The translations under genes were made by a program, and so were the position numbers. A DNA stretch of 64,000 bases from Magnetospirillum sp. XM-1 (GTDB taxonomy: Bacteria > Pseudomonadota > Alphaproteobacteria > Rhodospirillales > Magnetospirillaceae), in the NCBI RefSeq assembly GCF_001511835.1, contig NZ_LN997848.1:1860001-1924000 (forward strand), given 5' to 3'. Positions 36,985-46,600 of the stretch are shown one piece after another; the first letter of the stretch is position 1, and each line of letters opens with the position of its first letter. The notes below the pieces were generated by a model. That model searched no databases. It worked only from the letters and a program-made list of their open reading frames with translations, and was not told where the DNA came from.

Positions 36985-38316
36985 TTACCGGCTTTCCTGG
37001 AAGCGGACGGGCTCGCCCGCGGCGCTTCCCAGCAATTGGCCGTCGCGCATCACCGTCTGGCCGCGCACGATGGTGGCGATGGGCCAGCCGGTGACCTTCT
37101 GCCCGTCGAAGGGCGTCCAGCCGCAGCGGCTTTCGATCCAGTCGTTGGTGATGGTGCGCTCGGCCTTCATGTCGACCACGGTGAAGTCGGCGTCGTAGCC
37201 CACTGCGATGCGGCCCTTGCCGACGATGTTGTAGATCCGGGCCGGGCCGGCGCTGGTCAGGTCCACCAGACGTTCCAGGCTGAGGCGGCCGTGGTTGACG
37301 TGGTCGAGCATCAGGGGCACCAGGGTCTGCACCCCGGTCATGCCGGACGGGCTTTGGGGATAGGGCTTGTCCTTTTCCTCGCGGGTATGGGGCGCATGGT
37401 CCGAGCCCAGCACGTCCACCACCCCGTCGGCGATGGCGGCCCACAGGGCGTCGCGATGCCGCGTGCCGCGGATGGGCGGGTTCATCTGGGCGTAGGTGCC
37501 CAGGCGCTCGTAGCAATCGGGCGCCGCCAGCGTCAGGTGCTGGGGGGTGGTCTCCACCGTGGCGATGTCCTTGTGCCCGGCCAGGAACTCCATCTCCTCG
37601 GCGGTGGTGACGTGCAGCACGTGGACGCGCCGCCCGGCCTTCTCCGCCAGGGCGACCAGGCGCTTGCTGGCCATCAGCGCGGTCTCGACGTCGCGCCACT
37701 GGTGGTGGACGCGGGGATGCGCCCCTTCCTCGGCCACATGCTTGCGCTCGACCAGGCGGCCCTCGTCCTCGCAATGGACGGCGATGCGGCGGAAGCCCTG
37801 GGCCAGCACCCGGGCCAGCGTCTCGTCGTCGGCCACCAGCAGGTTGCCGGTGCTTGATCCCATGAAGATCTTGATGCCGGCGCAGCCGGGAATGCGCTCC
37901 CATTCGGCCAGATGGTCGATGTTGTCGGACGCCGCGCCGATGAAGAAGGCGTGGTCCACCCAGGCGCGGCCCCGGGCGCGGGCCAGCTTGTCCAGGATGG
38001 CGTCGGCGGTGGTGGTGGACGGCTTGGTGTTGGGCATCTCGAAGATGGCGACCACGCCGCCCTGGGCGGCGGCCCGCGTGCCGCTCTCCAGGTCCTCCTT
38101 GTGCTCCAGGCCGGGTTCGCGGAAATGCACCTGGGTGTCGATGACGCCCGGCAGCACGGTCAGGCCGCGCAGGTCGACGTCGTCGGCGGCCGAGGCGCCC
38201 AGCAGGTCGCCGATGGCCCGGATGCGGCCGTCGCTGACGGCGATGTTGGTGCGCAGCGTGCCGCTGGGCGTCACCACCATGCCATTGCGCAGGATCAGGT
38301 CGAAGGTCTGGGCCAT
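36985..38316 (-). CDS. pyrC: Dihydroorotase (class I)
   Basis: Catalyses the reversible cyclisation of carbamoyl-aspartate to dihydroorotate in pyrimidine synthesis. The 443-residue amidohydrolase has the metal-site residues in DTQVHFREPG, the carboxylated-Lys region GIKIFMGSS, the His ligands in VHCEDEG and HVLHVTT, and the catalytic Asp in VLGSDHAPHT. Related hydantoinases or allantoinase are the alternative, but HFREPG and the EMPNT motif favour dihydroorotase. The histidine kinase gene follows 6 nt after its stop, probably in one transcript. Confidence 0.88.
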   Translation of the reverse strand: MAQTFDLILRNGMVVTPSGTLRTNIAVSDGRIRAIGDLLGASAADDVDLRGLTVLPGVIDTQVHFREPGLEHKEDLESGTRAAAQGGVVAIFEMPNTKPSTTTADAILDKLARARGRAWVDHAFFIGAASDNIDHLAEWERIPGCAGIKIFMGSSTGNLLVADDETLARVLAQGFRRIAVHCEDEGRLVERKHVAEEGAHPRVHHQWRDVETALMASKRLVALAEKAGRRVHVLHVTTAEEMEFLAGHKDIATVETTPQHLTLAAPDCYERLGTYAQMNPPIRGTRHRDALWAAIADGVVDVLGSDHAPHTREEKDKPYPQSPSGMTGVQTLVPLMLDHVNHGRLSLERLVDLTSAGPARIYNIVGKGRIAVGYDADFTVVDMKAERTITNDWIESRCGWTPFDGQKVTGWPIATIVRGQTVMRDGQLLGSAAGEPVRFQESR

Positions 38317-38345
38317 GGCGCTTCTCCAAACAAGGTATCGGAGGA

Positions 38346-40106
38346 TTATATCCGTTCCGCCAGTTCGGAAAAGGTATCACCACTAGGAATCCGTCCGAGA
38401 ACGTGCCTTTGGTGCCACAGCGCATAGAACAGCAGCGTCCAGCAGGCGAAGGCGGTGTCCTTGGAGCAATCCTTGAACAGGCGCTTCACCTTGCCGGGAT
38501 GGCAGATTTCCTCGATGCCCGGCTGGTGGGCCACCAGGGCGCCGACCTCGGGGCTGGCCGCGATCCATTCGCCCACGGGAACGGTGAAGCCGCGCTTCTT
38601 GTCGAAGGGGCGGGCGGCGGGCAGCGCCGTTTCCAGCCAGCGGCGCAGCAGCCACTTGCCCAGGCCCTTCCTGACCTTCATGTGGTCGGGCAGGCGGAAG
38701 GCGAAGGCCGCCACCACCGGGTCGAGGAAGGGCACGCGGCCCTCGATGCCGTTGGCCATCAGGCAGCGGTCGGCCTTGGTCAGCAGGTCGTTGGGCAGCC
38801 AGTCGGCGCAATCCACCGCCTGGGCCGTCTGCAGCCGCGTGCGGCCCGGCAGGGATTCGGTCCGCTCGGCCAGCTTCATGCCGTGGCGCCAGTGGCTGGT
38901 GACGCCGTCGCGCAGCAGGCCGTCCAGCCCGTCGAAGGTGCCTTTCCTGCGCATGGGCTTGGTCAGCGGCCAGGGGCGCATGGCGTGGCGGTAGCGGCCA
39001 TAGCCGCCGAACAGCTCGTCGCCGCCCTCGCCCGACAGGATGACCTTGACCTCCTTGCGCGCCTCTTGCGCCAGCTTGAAGGTGGGCAGGCAGGCGTAAT
39101 CGGCGGCCGGGTCGTCCATGGCGGCGGCGACCTGGGGCAGCAGGGACCAGAAGTCGCCTTCCCCGAATTCCACCTCCACGTGGCGCGCGCCGACGGTGCG
39201 GGCCAGCTCGCGGGCGTGGGCGCGCTCGTCATGGGCCCTGGTGCCGGGGAAGCCGGCGGTAAACGCCAGCACGCCCCTGGGGTTGAGGCGCGCCATCAGG
39301 GCCAGCACCACCGATGAATCGATGCCGCCCGACAGGAACATGCCGTAGGGCACGTCCGAGCGCTGGTGCAGCTCCACCGATTCGGTCAGCGTGTCGTCCA
39401 ACTCGTCCAGCAGGCGGTCGGGGCTGCCCTCGACGGGGGCGCCGGCGGGCAGGGCGGGCAGGCGGCGGCTTTCGCTGACGCAGCCGGCTTCGGCCACCAC
39501 CGTCTCGCCGGGGCTGAGGCGTCGGATGCCCTTGAAGATGGTCCGCGTCCCGGTGGTGAACTGCAGTTGCAGCAGCTCGGCCAGGGCAACGGGGTCGATC
39601 TCCGCCTTGACCTGACCCGCCGCCACCAGGGCCTGGGGCTCGGAGGCGAAGGCCAGGCCGGGGCTGTTCTCCACCAGATAGAGCGGCTTGATGCCGAAGG
39701 GGTCGCGGCTGAGGATCAGCTTCTCCGCCCCGCCGTCGTGGATGGCGATGGCGTACATGCCGCGCAAGCTTCGGGCGAAGGCCGGTCCCTGGTGGCGATA
39801 GAGATGCAGCGGCGGCTCGCAGTCGGAACCGGTGGCGAAGCTTTGCCCCGCCATGTCCGCCTTCAGTTCCAGGTAGTTGTAGACCTCGCCGTTGGCGACG
39901 ATGGCGTTGCCCTTGCCGTCCAGGATGGGCTGCCGGCCGCCTTCCAGGTCGATGATGGACAGGCGGTTCTGCACCAGCCCCACATTGCCCTGAACGTGGC
40001 GGCCGCGCCCGTCGGGGCCGCGATGGGCCAGGGCGTCGGCCAGCCTGTCCAGCACCTTCTCGTCGGGCGGTGCGCCCGCGGTCATCAGGCCGGCGATGCC
40101 GCACAT
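38346..40106 (-). CDS. asnB: Asparagine synthase (glutamine-hydrolysing)
   Basis: The 586-residue enzyme has an N-terminal class II glutaminase with nucleophile Cys2 (MCGIAGL), ALAHRGPDG and NGEVYNY. The C-terminal synthetase domain has the PP-loop SGGIDSS, GEGGDELFGGY and a final KRGFTVPVGEW. It could make asparagine, but the one-base overlap with a glycosyltransferase gene (TGATG) and a second glycosyltransferase beyond suggest amidation of a sugar acid or amino-acid substituent in a surface polysaccharide, as seen for other AsnB paralogues in such clusters. The second role is inference. Confidence 0.88.
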   Translation of the reverse strand: MCGIAGLMTAGAPPDEKVLDRLADALAHRGPDGRGRHVQGNVGLVQNRLSIIDLEGGRQPILDGKGNAIVANGEVYNYLELKADMAGQSFATGSDCEPPLHLYRHQGPAFARSLRGMYAIAIHDGGAEKLILSRDPFGIKPLYLVENSPGLAFASEPQALVAAGQVKAEIDPVALAELLQLQFTTGTRTIFKGIRRLSPGETVVAEAGCVSESRRLPALPAGAPVEGSPDRLLDELDDTLTESVELHQRSDVPYGMFLSGGIDSSVVLALMARLNPRGVLAFTAGFPGTRAHDERAHARELARTVGARHVEVEFGEGDFWSLLPQVAAAMDDPAADYACLPTFKLAQEARKEVKVILSGEGGDELFGGYGRYRHAMRPWPLTKPMRRKGTFDGLDGLLRDGVTSHWRHGMKLAERTESLPGRTRLQTAQAVDCADWLPNDLLTKADRCLMANGIEGRVPFLDPVVAAFAFRLPDHMKVRKGLGKWLLRRWLETALPAARPFDKKRGFTVPVGEWIAASPEVGALVAHQPGIEEICHPGKVKRLFKDCSKDTAFACWTLLFYALWHQRHVLGRIPSGDTFSELAERI

Positions 40107-41134
40107 CAGCGCTTCACCTTGTCGAAGAATTCGAGATAGCGCGCCACCACGGCGTCCTCGGTGAACTGGCGCTCGTAGGCGCTGCGGCCCATTTCGGCCA
40201 GGGCGCGGGCGGTGTCGGGTTCGGCCAGCAGGCGGCGGATGGCAAGCTGAAGGGCCTTGTCGTCGTCCACCGGCACCAGCACTCCGTCCACGCCGTCGGT
40301 GATCAGCTGTTTCGGCCCCTGGGAGGCCGCCGCGATGACGGGCCGCGCGGCGGCCCAGGCCTCGATCACCACGTTGCCCAGGGGCTCGTGGCGGGACGGG
40401 CAGACGAACAGGTCGCCGGTGGCGTACAGCGCCGCCACGTCGTCGCGCCAGCCCAGGAAGCGCACCCGGGGCTTGACCGACAGATGGGCGGCCAGGGCTT
40501 CCAGCTCGGCGCGCTCGGGCCCTTCGCCGGCGATCCACAGATAGCAGTCGTGGATCGGCTCCACCGCCTTCAGCAGCACGTCGAAGGCCTTGTTGGCGTG
40601 CAGGCGGCCCATGGCGACGATCAGCTTGGCGCCGGGCGGCGTGTCGAACGAGGCGCGCGACACCGGGGCGGTGCCGCGTGAGTCGGCGACGAAATTGGGA
40701 ACGTAGTGAACCTGCCCGGCCGGTCTTCCCTGGGCGACGATCCAGTCGCGGATATCGGGCGTGTTGCCGATCAGGTGGTCGCACTGGCGGTAATATTTCA
40801 GGTCGTAATAGCCGCCCAGGCGGCCCACCGTCACATGGGGACCCTTGGGCACGAAGCGCGACGCCCGGTTCATCCAGGTCAGGACGATATCGGGCCGGAA
40901 CGCCTTGACCTCGCGCCGGAAGCGCCAGTGGGTGACGAGGTCGAGCGCGCCGCCGAAGGGGGCCTCCACCACGTCGAGGCCCTGGGCGCGCAGCCTCTCG
41001 GCGCGCTTGGGATTGTCGCGGATCAGCAGGCGCTGGGTCACCCCGGCGCGGGCCAAGGCGGGGGCCAGACGCTCGAAAAACGCCTCGGCTCCGCCATGGG
41101 GCGCGCCGGCCATGGCTTGGAGCAGCCGGGTCAT
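40106..41134 (-). CDS. GT4-family glycosyltransferase
   Basis: The 342-residue GT-B fold enzyme has an N-terminal glycine-rich loop (AGAPHGGAEAFFERL) and a C-terminal nucleotide-sugar domain with the GT4 signature near residue 260 (CPSRHEPLGNVVIEAWAAARPVIA), where the second Glu of the EX7E motif falls in VIEAW. Donor and acceptor sugars cannot be predicted. The start ATG at 41134 overlaps the previous gene's stop (ATGA) and the stop overlaps asnB, so the three genes form a tight cell-surface glycan cassette. Confidence 0.86.
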   Translation of the reverse strand: MTRLLQAMAGAPHGGAEAFFERLAPALARAGVTQRLLIRDNPKRAERLRAQGLDVVEAPFGGALDLVTHWRFRREVKAFRPDIVLTWMNRASRFVPKGPHVTVGRLGGYYDLKYYRQCDHLIGNTPDIRDWIVAQGRPAGQVHYVPNFVADSRGTAPVSRASFDTPPGAKLIVAMGRLHANKAFDVLLKAVEPIHDCYLWIAGEGPERAELEALAAHLSVKPRVRFLGWRDDVAALYATGDLFVCPSRHEPLGNVVIEAWAAARPVIAAASQGPKQLITDGVDGVLVPVDDDKALQLAIRRLLAEPDTARALAEMGRSAYERQFTEDAVVARYLEFFDKVKR

Positions 41135-42153
41135 TTCAGCCAGCCTTCCAGGGTCGCCGCCACGCCGTCCCAGGTCCGGGTCTTCCACTGGGCGCGGGCC
41201 TCGGCCCCCATGGCTTGTTGGACCGACCGGTCGGTCAACAGCATGACCGCCAGATTGGCGAAGGCGTCGTCGTCGGGGGCCGAGTAGCCGGTCACTCCGT
41301 CAACGATGCGTTCAGGCGCCGCACCCAAGGGGCGGATCACCGCCGGGCAGCCCGCCGCCTGGCTTTCCATCAGGGTGAAGCAGCCCATGTCGTCGGCATG
41401 GCCGGGATAGAGGTGGACGTTTGCCTCGGACAGGGCGGCGCTCATCAGATGGTCGCCCTGGGGGCGGGCCACCACCACGCCGTGGGCGGCGGCCTCCAGC
41501 ACCTTGGCGGCCAGGGGGCGCAGGCCCTCTTCCACCGCGCCGCCTTCCGCCGCGCTGGCCAGCGTCATGGAGTGGACGTGCAACTCGGCGTCGGGCGCCC
41601 GGGGGCGGATCTTCCTGACCCACAGGTCTACCAGCCAGTCCAGGCCGTGGGCGGGATGGGTGGTGACGATGGCGCGCGGCGGGTCCTGGGGCCTGGGCGA
41701 GACGTTCAGGTAATCGGGGCGCACCGCCATGGGCAGCAATCCGGCGGCCAGTCCCTTGGCCTGGAAGTCGCGGGCCTGGGCCTCGGCGACCAGGAGTAGC
41801 AGCGGCTTGTGGGTGTCGAGCATGGCGCGCGTCGCCGGGCGGTCCAGCATGCGCCCCGGCCCGGTATGCCAGAACACCCGCTTGCCGGCGTGGCGGACGA
41901 ATTCGAGGAGCGCCGGCTTGCGGAAGGCGATCAGCGCGTCGGTGCGCAGCGGCTTCTTGCCGTCGAAGACCTCCCACTGGGCGCTCTCGATATGCATGCC
42001 CCAGCGGCAGCGGTTGAACACCTGCACGGTATGGCCGAGGCGGGCCAGGGCGCCGGGCAGCGAGGCGAAGGCCTTCTCGGCCCCGCCCAGCGGGCGCGAG
42101 GCGGCGGAATAGCCGTCGAAGGGGATGGAATCGTCCACGAGGGTGATATGCAT
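41131..42153 (-). CDS. Glycosyltransferase, GT4-like
   Basis: The 340-residue protein begins MHITLVDDSIPFDGYSAASRPLGG and has the Gly-Gly-Ala-Glu loop of GT-B enzymes (LGGAEKAFASLP). In its second half it has the typical donor-binding pattern (LYPGHADDMGCFTLMESQAAGCPAV, with Glu in LMESQA). The family is close to GT4, but the match is less standard than for its neighbour. It is first in the cassette with the second glycosyltransferase and asnB. It is divergent from ygfZ across 96 nt. Confidence 0.8.
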   Translation of the reverse strand: MHITLVDDSIPFDGYSAASRPLGGAEKAFASLPGALARLGHTVQVFNRCRWGMHIESAQWEVFDGKKPLRTDALIAFRKPALLEFVRHAGKRVFWHTGPGRMLDRPATRAMLDTHKPLLLLVAEAQARDFQAKGLAAGLLPMAVRPDYLNVSPRPQDPPRAIVTTHPAHGLDWLVDLWVRKIRPRAPDAELHVHSMTLASAAEGGAVEEGLRPLAAKVLEAAAHGVVVARPQGDHLMSAALSEANVHLYPGHADDMGCFTLMESQAAGCPAVIRPLGAAPERIVDGVTGYSAPDDDAFANLAVMLLTDRSVQQAMGAEARAQWKTRTWDGVAATLEGWLK

Positions 42154-42249
42154 GGTGGGAATCTTATAAGACGGCCAGGGGGGCTTGTCATCCCGGCTGG
42201 TTTGACCCACCCTTTACGTCGGAAGGGGAGTTGAAAAGGAAGTGCGAGA

Positions 42250-43152
42250 ATGAGCGACAAGGTCTTCGTGCGTCTGGAACAGCGCGCCGTGCTGGAAGTG
42301 GGAGGCGAGGACCGCCGCGCCTTCCTGCAGGGACTGGTCTCCAACGACATGAACAAGGTGGCCGGCGACCGGGCCGTCTTCACCGCCCTGCTCACCCCCC
42401 AGGGCAAGTTCCTCTATGACCTGTTCGTGGTGGAGCTGGGCGAGGTCTTCCTGATCGAGGCCGAGGCGGCGCGCATCGAGGAGCTGAGGAAGAAGCTCTC
42501 CATGTACAAGCTGCGCTCCAAGGTGAGTGTGGGCGTGGCGGCCAACACGGCGGTGTTCGCGGTGCTGGGCGAGGGGGCTGCCGCCGCCTTCGACCTGGGG
42601 GCCGAGGCGGGCGCGGCGACGGAATTCGCCGGCGGCACCGTCTTCGTCGATCCCCGTCTGGCCGAAGCCGGCCTGCGCGCCCTGCTGCCCGCCGACGGCG
42701 GCCCCCGCGTGCTGGAGGCCAACGACTTCAAGCCCGCGCCCTTCGAGGTCTGGGATGCGGCCCGCATCCGCCTCGGCCTGCCCGACGGTTCGCGCGACCT
42801 GGAGGTGGAAAAGGCCATCCTGCTGGAAAACGGCTTCGAGGAGCTGAACGGCGTCGACTTCAACAAGGGCTGCTACATGGGCCAGGAGTTGACGGCCAGG
42901 ACCAAGTATCGCGGCCTGATCAAGAAGCGCCTGATGCCGGTCAGCATCGACGGTCCCGTTCCCGCCCCCGGCACGCCGATCCTGCTGGGCGAGGTCGAAG
43001 CCGGCGAGATGCGCTCGGCCTGCGGCCATAGCGGTCTTGCCCTGGTGCGCCTGGAACAGTTCCGGGCCCAGGGCGGCGCCGGGCTGTCGGCCGGCGGAGC
43101 CGCGCTGATCGCCGCCAAGCCCAAATGGGCGGTGTTCCCCGAAGGTGAGTGA
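42250..43152 (+). CDS. ygfZ: YgfZ/GcvT-family folate-binding Fe-S protein
   Basis: The 300-residue protein has the YgfZ signature KGCYMGQELTART near residue 205, whose Cys is essential in the family. It also has the folate-fold N-terminus (FLQGLVSNDMNKV; LTPQGKFLYDLFV). YgfZ helps build or repair certain iron-sulfur enzymes in a tetrahydrofolate-dependent way. It overlaps or nearly abuts the small VOC-like gene downstream. Confidence 0.92.
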   Translation: MSDKVFVRLEQRAVLEVGGEDRRAFLQGLVSNDMNKVAGDRAVFTALLTPQGKFLYDLFVVELGEVFLIEAEAARIEELRKKLSMYKLRSKVSVGVAANTAVFAVLGEGAAAAFDLGAEAGAATEFAGGTVFVDPRLAEAGLRALLPADGGPRVLEANDFKPAPFEVWDAARIRLGLPDGSRDLEVEKAILLENGFEELNGVDFNKGCYMGQELTARTKYRGLIKKRLMPVSIDGPVPAPGTPILLGEVEAGEMRSACGHSGLALVRLEQFRAQGGAGLSAGGAALIAAKPKWAVFPEGE

Positions 43153-43156
43153 GTCC

Positions 43157-43552
43157 ATGCAGGAGGACGAGGGGGAACTGGCCCGGCGGGTGACGCCGCT
43201 GACCGTGGTGGCGGATCTGGCGGAGACGGTGGCCACCTACGTGGCCCTGGGCTTCGAGCCGGTGGAGAGTGGCGATGCGGGCTGCGTCGGCCTGCGCGCC
43301 GGGCCCACCTACCACGTGATCGCGACCAAGTCCTATATGGAGCGCCAGTTCAGTCCGCTGACCGTGGCGCTGCTGCTCGACCGCACCACGCCCTATGTCT
43401 ACGTCTCGTCCCTGGACGAGGCCAAGGCGCGGCTGTCGCCCATGGCCGCCATCGTCGAGCAGGCGGCGCCGGGCGACGGCGTCCGCGAGGTGGTGGTCGA
43501 GACCGGCGGGCAATTGCTGGTCCTGGCCGAGAAGGTCACGGCCGAGGGTTAG
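43157..43552 (+). CDS. VOC/glyoxalase-fold small protein
   Basis: The 131-residue protein has the start of a vicinal-oxygen-chelate fold: RVTPLTVVADLAETVATYVALGFEPVES, followed by strands with GLRAGPTYHVIATKSYMER and YVYVSSLDEAKARL. Clear paired metal ligands (His/Glu) are not evident, so it may be a binding protein without catalysis. ATG at 43157 is chosen; a GTG at 43145 in the same frame overlapping ygfZ is equally possible. It is co-directional with ygfZ. Confidence 0.7.
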   Translation: MQEDEGELARRVTPLTVVADLAETVATYVALGFEPVESGDAGCVGLRAGPTYHVIATKSYMERQFSPLTVALLLDRTTPYVYVSSLDEAKARLSPMAAIVEQAAPGDGVREVVVETGGQLLVLAEKVTAEG

Positions 43553-43584
43553 AGGCTGTCAGGCTTAGGTGGAACCCCCTTCAC

Positions 43585-43644
43585 CGTCATGGCCGGGCTT
43601 GACCCGGCCATCCATGGACCCTCGGGTCAAGCCCGAGGGTGACG
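43585..43644. repeat. Cloverleaf REP-like palindromic element, copy 2
   Basis: It has the same design as the element at 18482: CGTC/GACG outer arms, two perfect 9-bp hairpins (43589-43597 with 43603-43611, loop CTTGA; 43618-43626 with 43632-43640, loop TCAAG) and a central TCCATGGA palindrome. It lies between the convergent VOC-like and giant repeat genes and may limit read-through. Confidence 0.8.
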
Positions 43645-43681
43645 AAAAGGAAAATTCGCTCCAACCAAACTCGGACAGACT

Positions 43682-46600
43682 CTAAGCGACGGCCGATTCC
43701 AGGGCGGCGATCTGCTCGGGCGTCATGCCGGCGATCTGGGTGGTGGTGAAGGCGTCCACCTGGGTGGCGGTCAGCGCCTCGATCTGGATCGGGGCCAGGG
43801 CCGCGACGTTGGTGGTGGACATCCCCGACACCTGGGTGGTGGTCAGGCCGCTCAGCTGGCCCGCCGACAGCGACGCCATCTCGGTGGTGCTGAGATTGCT
43901 GACCTGGGTGGGGGTCATGGCGCCGATCTGGGTGGCCGACAGGCGGGCGAACTGGGTGTTGGTCAGCGCCTGCAGCTGGGAGCCGGTCAGGTTGGTCACC
44001 TGCACCGTGGTCAGGGCCTGGATCTGGGTGTCGGTCAGCGCCTGCACCTGGGTGGCGGACAGGGCGCGGATCTGCATGCGGGTCAGCGACCCCAGCTGTT
44101 CCTGGTCCATCTGGGCGATCTGGGTGGTGGACAGGCTGCCGATCTGGGTCGGCGTCAGCGCGGCGATCTGTTCCCCGGCCAGGGCGTAGAACTGGGTGGC
44201 GTCCAGGCTGCCCAGCTGCTCGGCGCTCAGTCCGACGATGCTGGTGGGCGACAGGGCGTTGACCTGGGACGGGGTCAGCGCCCCGATCTGGGTGGTGGAC
44301 AGGGCCGACAGCTCGGTGACGGTCATGCCCCAGATGCCGTATTGCGACAGCGACGAAATCTGCGTGGTGGTCAGCGCCTGCACCTGGGTGGTGGACAGCG
44401 ACGCGATGCCGGTGGCCGACAGGCCGCCCAGCTGGGTGGTGGTCATGGAATCGATTTCGGTGGCGGTCAGGCCGCCGACCTGGGTGGTGGTCAGCGCGCC
44501 CATCTGGGTGACGGTCACCGCCTGCAGCTGGGTGGTGGACAGCGCCCCCAGCTGGGCCCCGGTCAGGCCGCCGATGCCGGTGGTCGACAGCGAGGCGATC
44601 TGGGTGGTGGACAGGCCGCGCACCTGGGTGTTGGACAACGAGCCGATGCCGGTGGCGCTGAGACCCGCCAGCTGGGTGGCGGCCAGCGATCCCACCTGGG
44701 TGGTGGACAGGCCGCTCAATTGAGCGGAGGCCAGCGCGCCCATCTGGGCGCCGGTCAGGCCGCGCAGCTGGGTGGTGGACAGCGCGCCCATCTGGGCCGA
44801 CGACAGCCCGCCCATGGCCGAGGTGGCCAGGGCCGCCATCTGGGTGGCGGCCAGTCCGCGGATCTGGGTGGCCGACAATCCACCCACCTGGGTCGACGAC
44901 AGGCCCGACAACCCGGTGTTGGACAGCGCGTTCAGCGAGGTGGTCGAGAGGCTGCCGATCTGGGTGGCCGACAGGGCCCGCACCCCGGCGGTGCTCAGGC
45001 CCGCCAACTGGGTGCTGCTCAGACCGGCCAGGTCGGCGGTGGACAGCCCCTGGATCTGCTCGGTGCCCAGCGCGCCTATCTGGGTGGCGGACAGCCCGCG
45101 CAGCTGGGTCAGCGACAGGGCATCCACCTGGGTAGCCGACAGTCCGGCCAGGGCGGTGGTGTTGAGCGCCGCCATGTGGGTCACCGACAGGCCGCCCATC
45201 TGGGCGGTGGACAGGCCGTGGATCTGGGTGGTGGCCAGGCCCGAGACGGCGGTGACGGTCAGGGCGGCGATCTGGGTGGGCGTCATGGCGCCGATCTGGG
45301 TCTCGTCCAGCTCGTCCACCTGCTCGGCCAGCAATCCCCGGATCTGGGTGATGGTGAGCGCGCCCACATCCTCGGCGGTCAGGTCTCCCACCGCGCTTTC
45401 GGACAGCTGGCCGATCTGGGTGGCGGACAGGCCGCGCAACTGGGTGATGGTCAGGGCGTCGATCTGGCCGCCGGTCAGGCCGCCCACGCCGCCCACCGAC
45501 AGCGCCGCGATCTGGGTGGCGGTCAGCTGGCCGAGCTGCGCCGTGGACAGCGCCGCCGTCTGGGTGCTGCCCATGCCGGCCAGCTGGGTGGTGGACAGCG
45601 AGGCGAAGGCGGTGCCCGACAGGCCCGCCACCTGGGTGGCGGTCAGGCCGCCCATCTGGGCGGCGGTGAGCGAGCGCAGCTGGGTGGCCGACAGGGCCGC
45701 GACCTGGGTGGAGCCCAGGCCCGACAGCGCCGTCTGGCTCAGGCTGGCCACCTGGGTGGTGGACAGGGCCGCCACCTGGGTAAGGCTGAGGCCGGCGCTC
45801 TGCTCGGCGGTCAGGCCGGCCAGCGCGGTCACCGGCAGGGCGCGCAGCTGGGTCACGGACAGCGCCGCCAGCTGGGCGGTGGACAGGGCTGCCGCCTGGG
45901 TGGCCCGCAGGCCGGCGATCTGGGTGGCGGTCAGCGCGGCGATGGCGGTGGTGGGCAATCCTCCCACCTGGGTGGAGCTCAGGGCGCTCAGCTGGGTGGC
46001 GGACAGGGCGCCCAGCTGGGTGGTGGACAATTGCGCCAGACCGGTGGTGGACAGGCCCCCGATGCTTGCCCCCGACAGGGAGCGGAGCTGGGTGACCGAC
46101 AGCACGCTCAACTGAGCCGGGTTGAGGGCGCCCAGTTGCGCCCCGCCCAGCCCCGCCACCTGGGTGGCGGTCAGCACCGACAGCCCGGTGGAGGACAGGC
46201 CGGCGAACTGGGCCGAATCCAGCGCGCCCAATTGCGCCGTGCCCAGGCTGCGCACCTGGGTGGCCGAGAGCGCGCCCAGCTGGGTGGTGCTGACGCCCGC
46301 CATCTGCTCGGCGCCGAGGCTGGCGATCTGGGTGGTGGACAGCGCCGCCATCTGGGTGCTGGAAAGCCCGTCGATGCCCGATTCGGACAGCCCGGCCATC
46401 TGGGTGGCGGACAGCGAGCGCAGCTGGGTGGTGGACAGGCTGGCCATCTGCGACGACGACAGGCCGTCGATGGCGCCGGCGGCGATGGCGGCGATCTGGG
46501 TCGCGCCCAGCGCGGTGAGCTGGGTGGTGGCCAGGGCGCTGATCTGCTCCTCGCGCAGGCCGGCGATCTGGGTGGCGGTCAGGGCCCGGATGCGGGTCTC

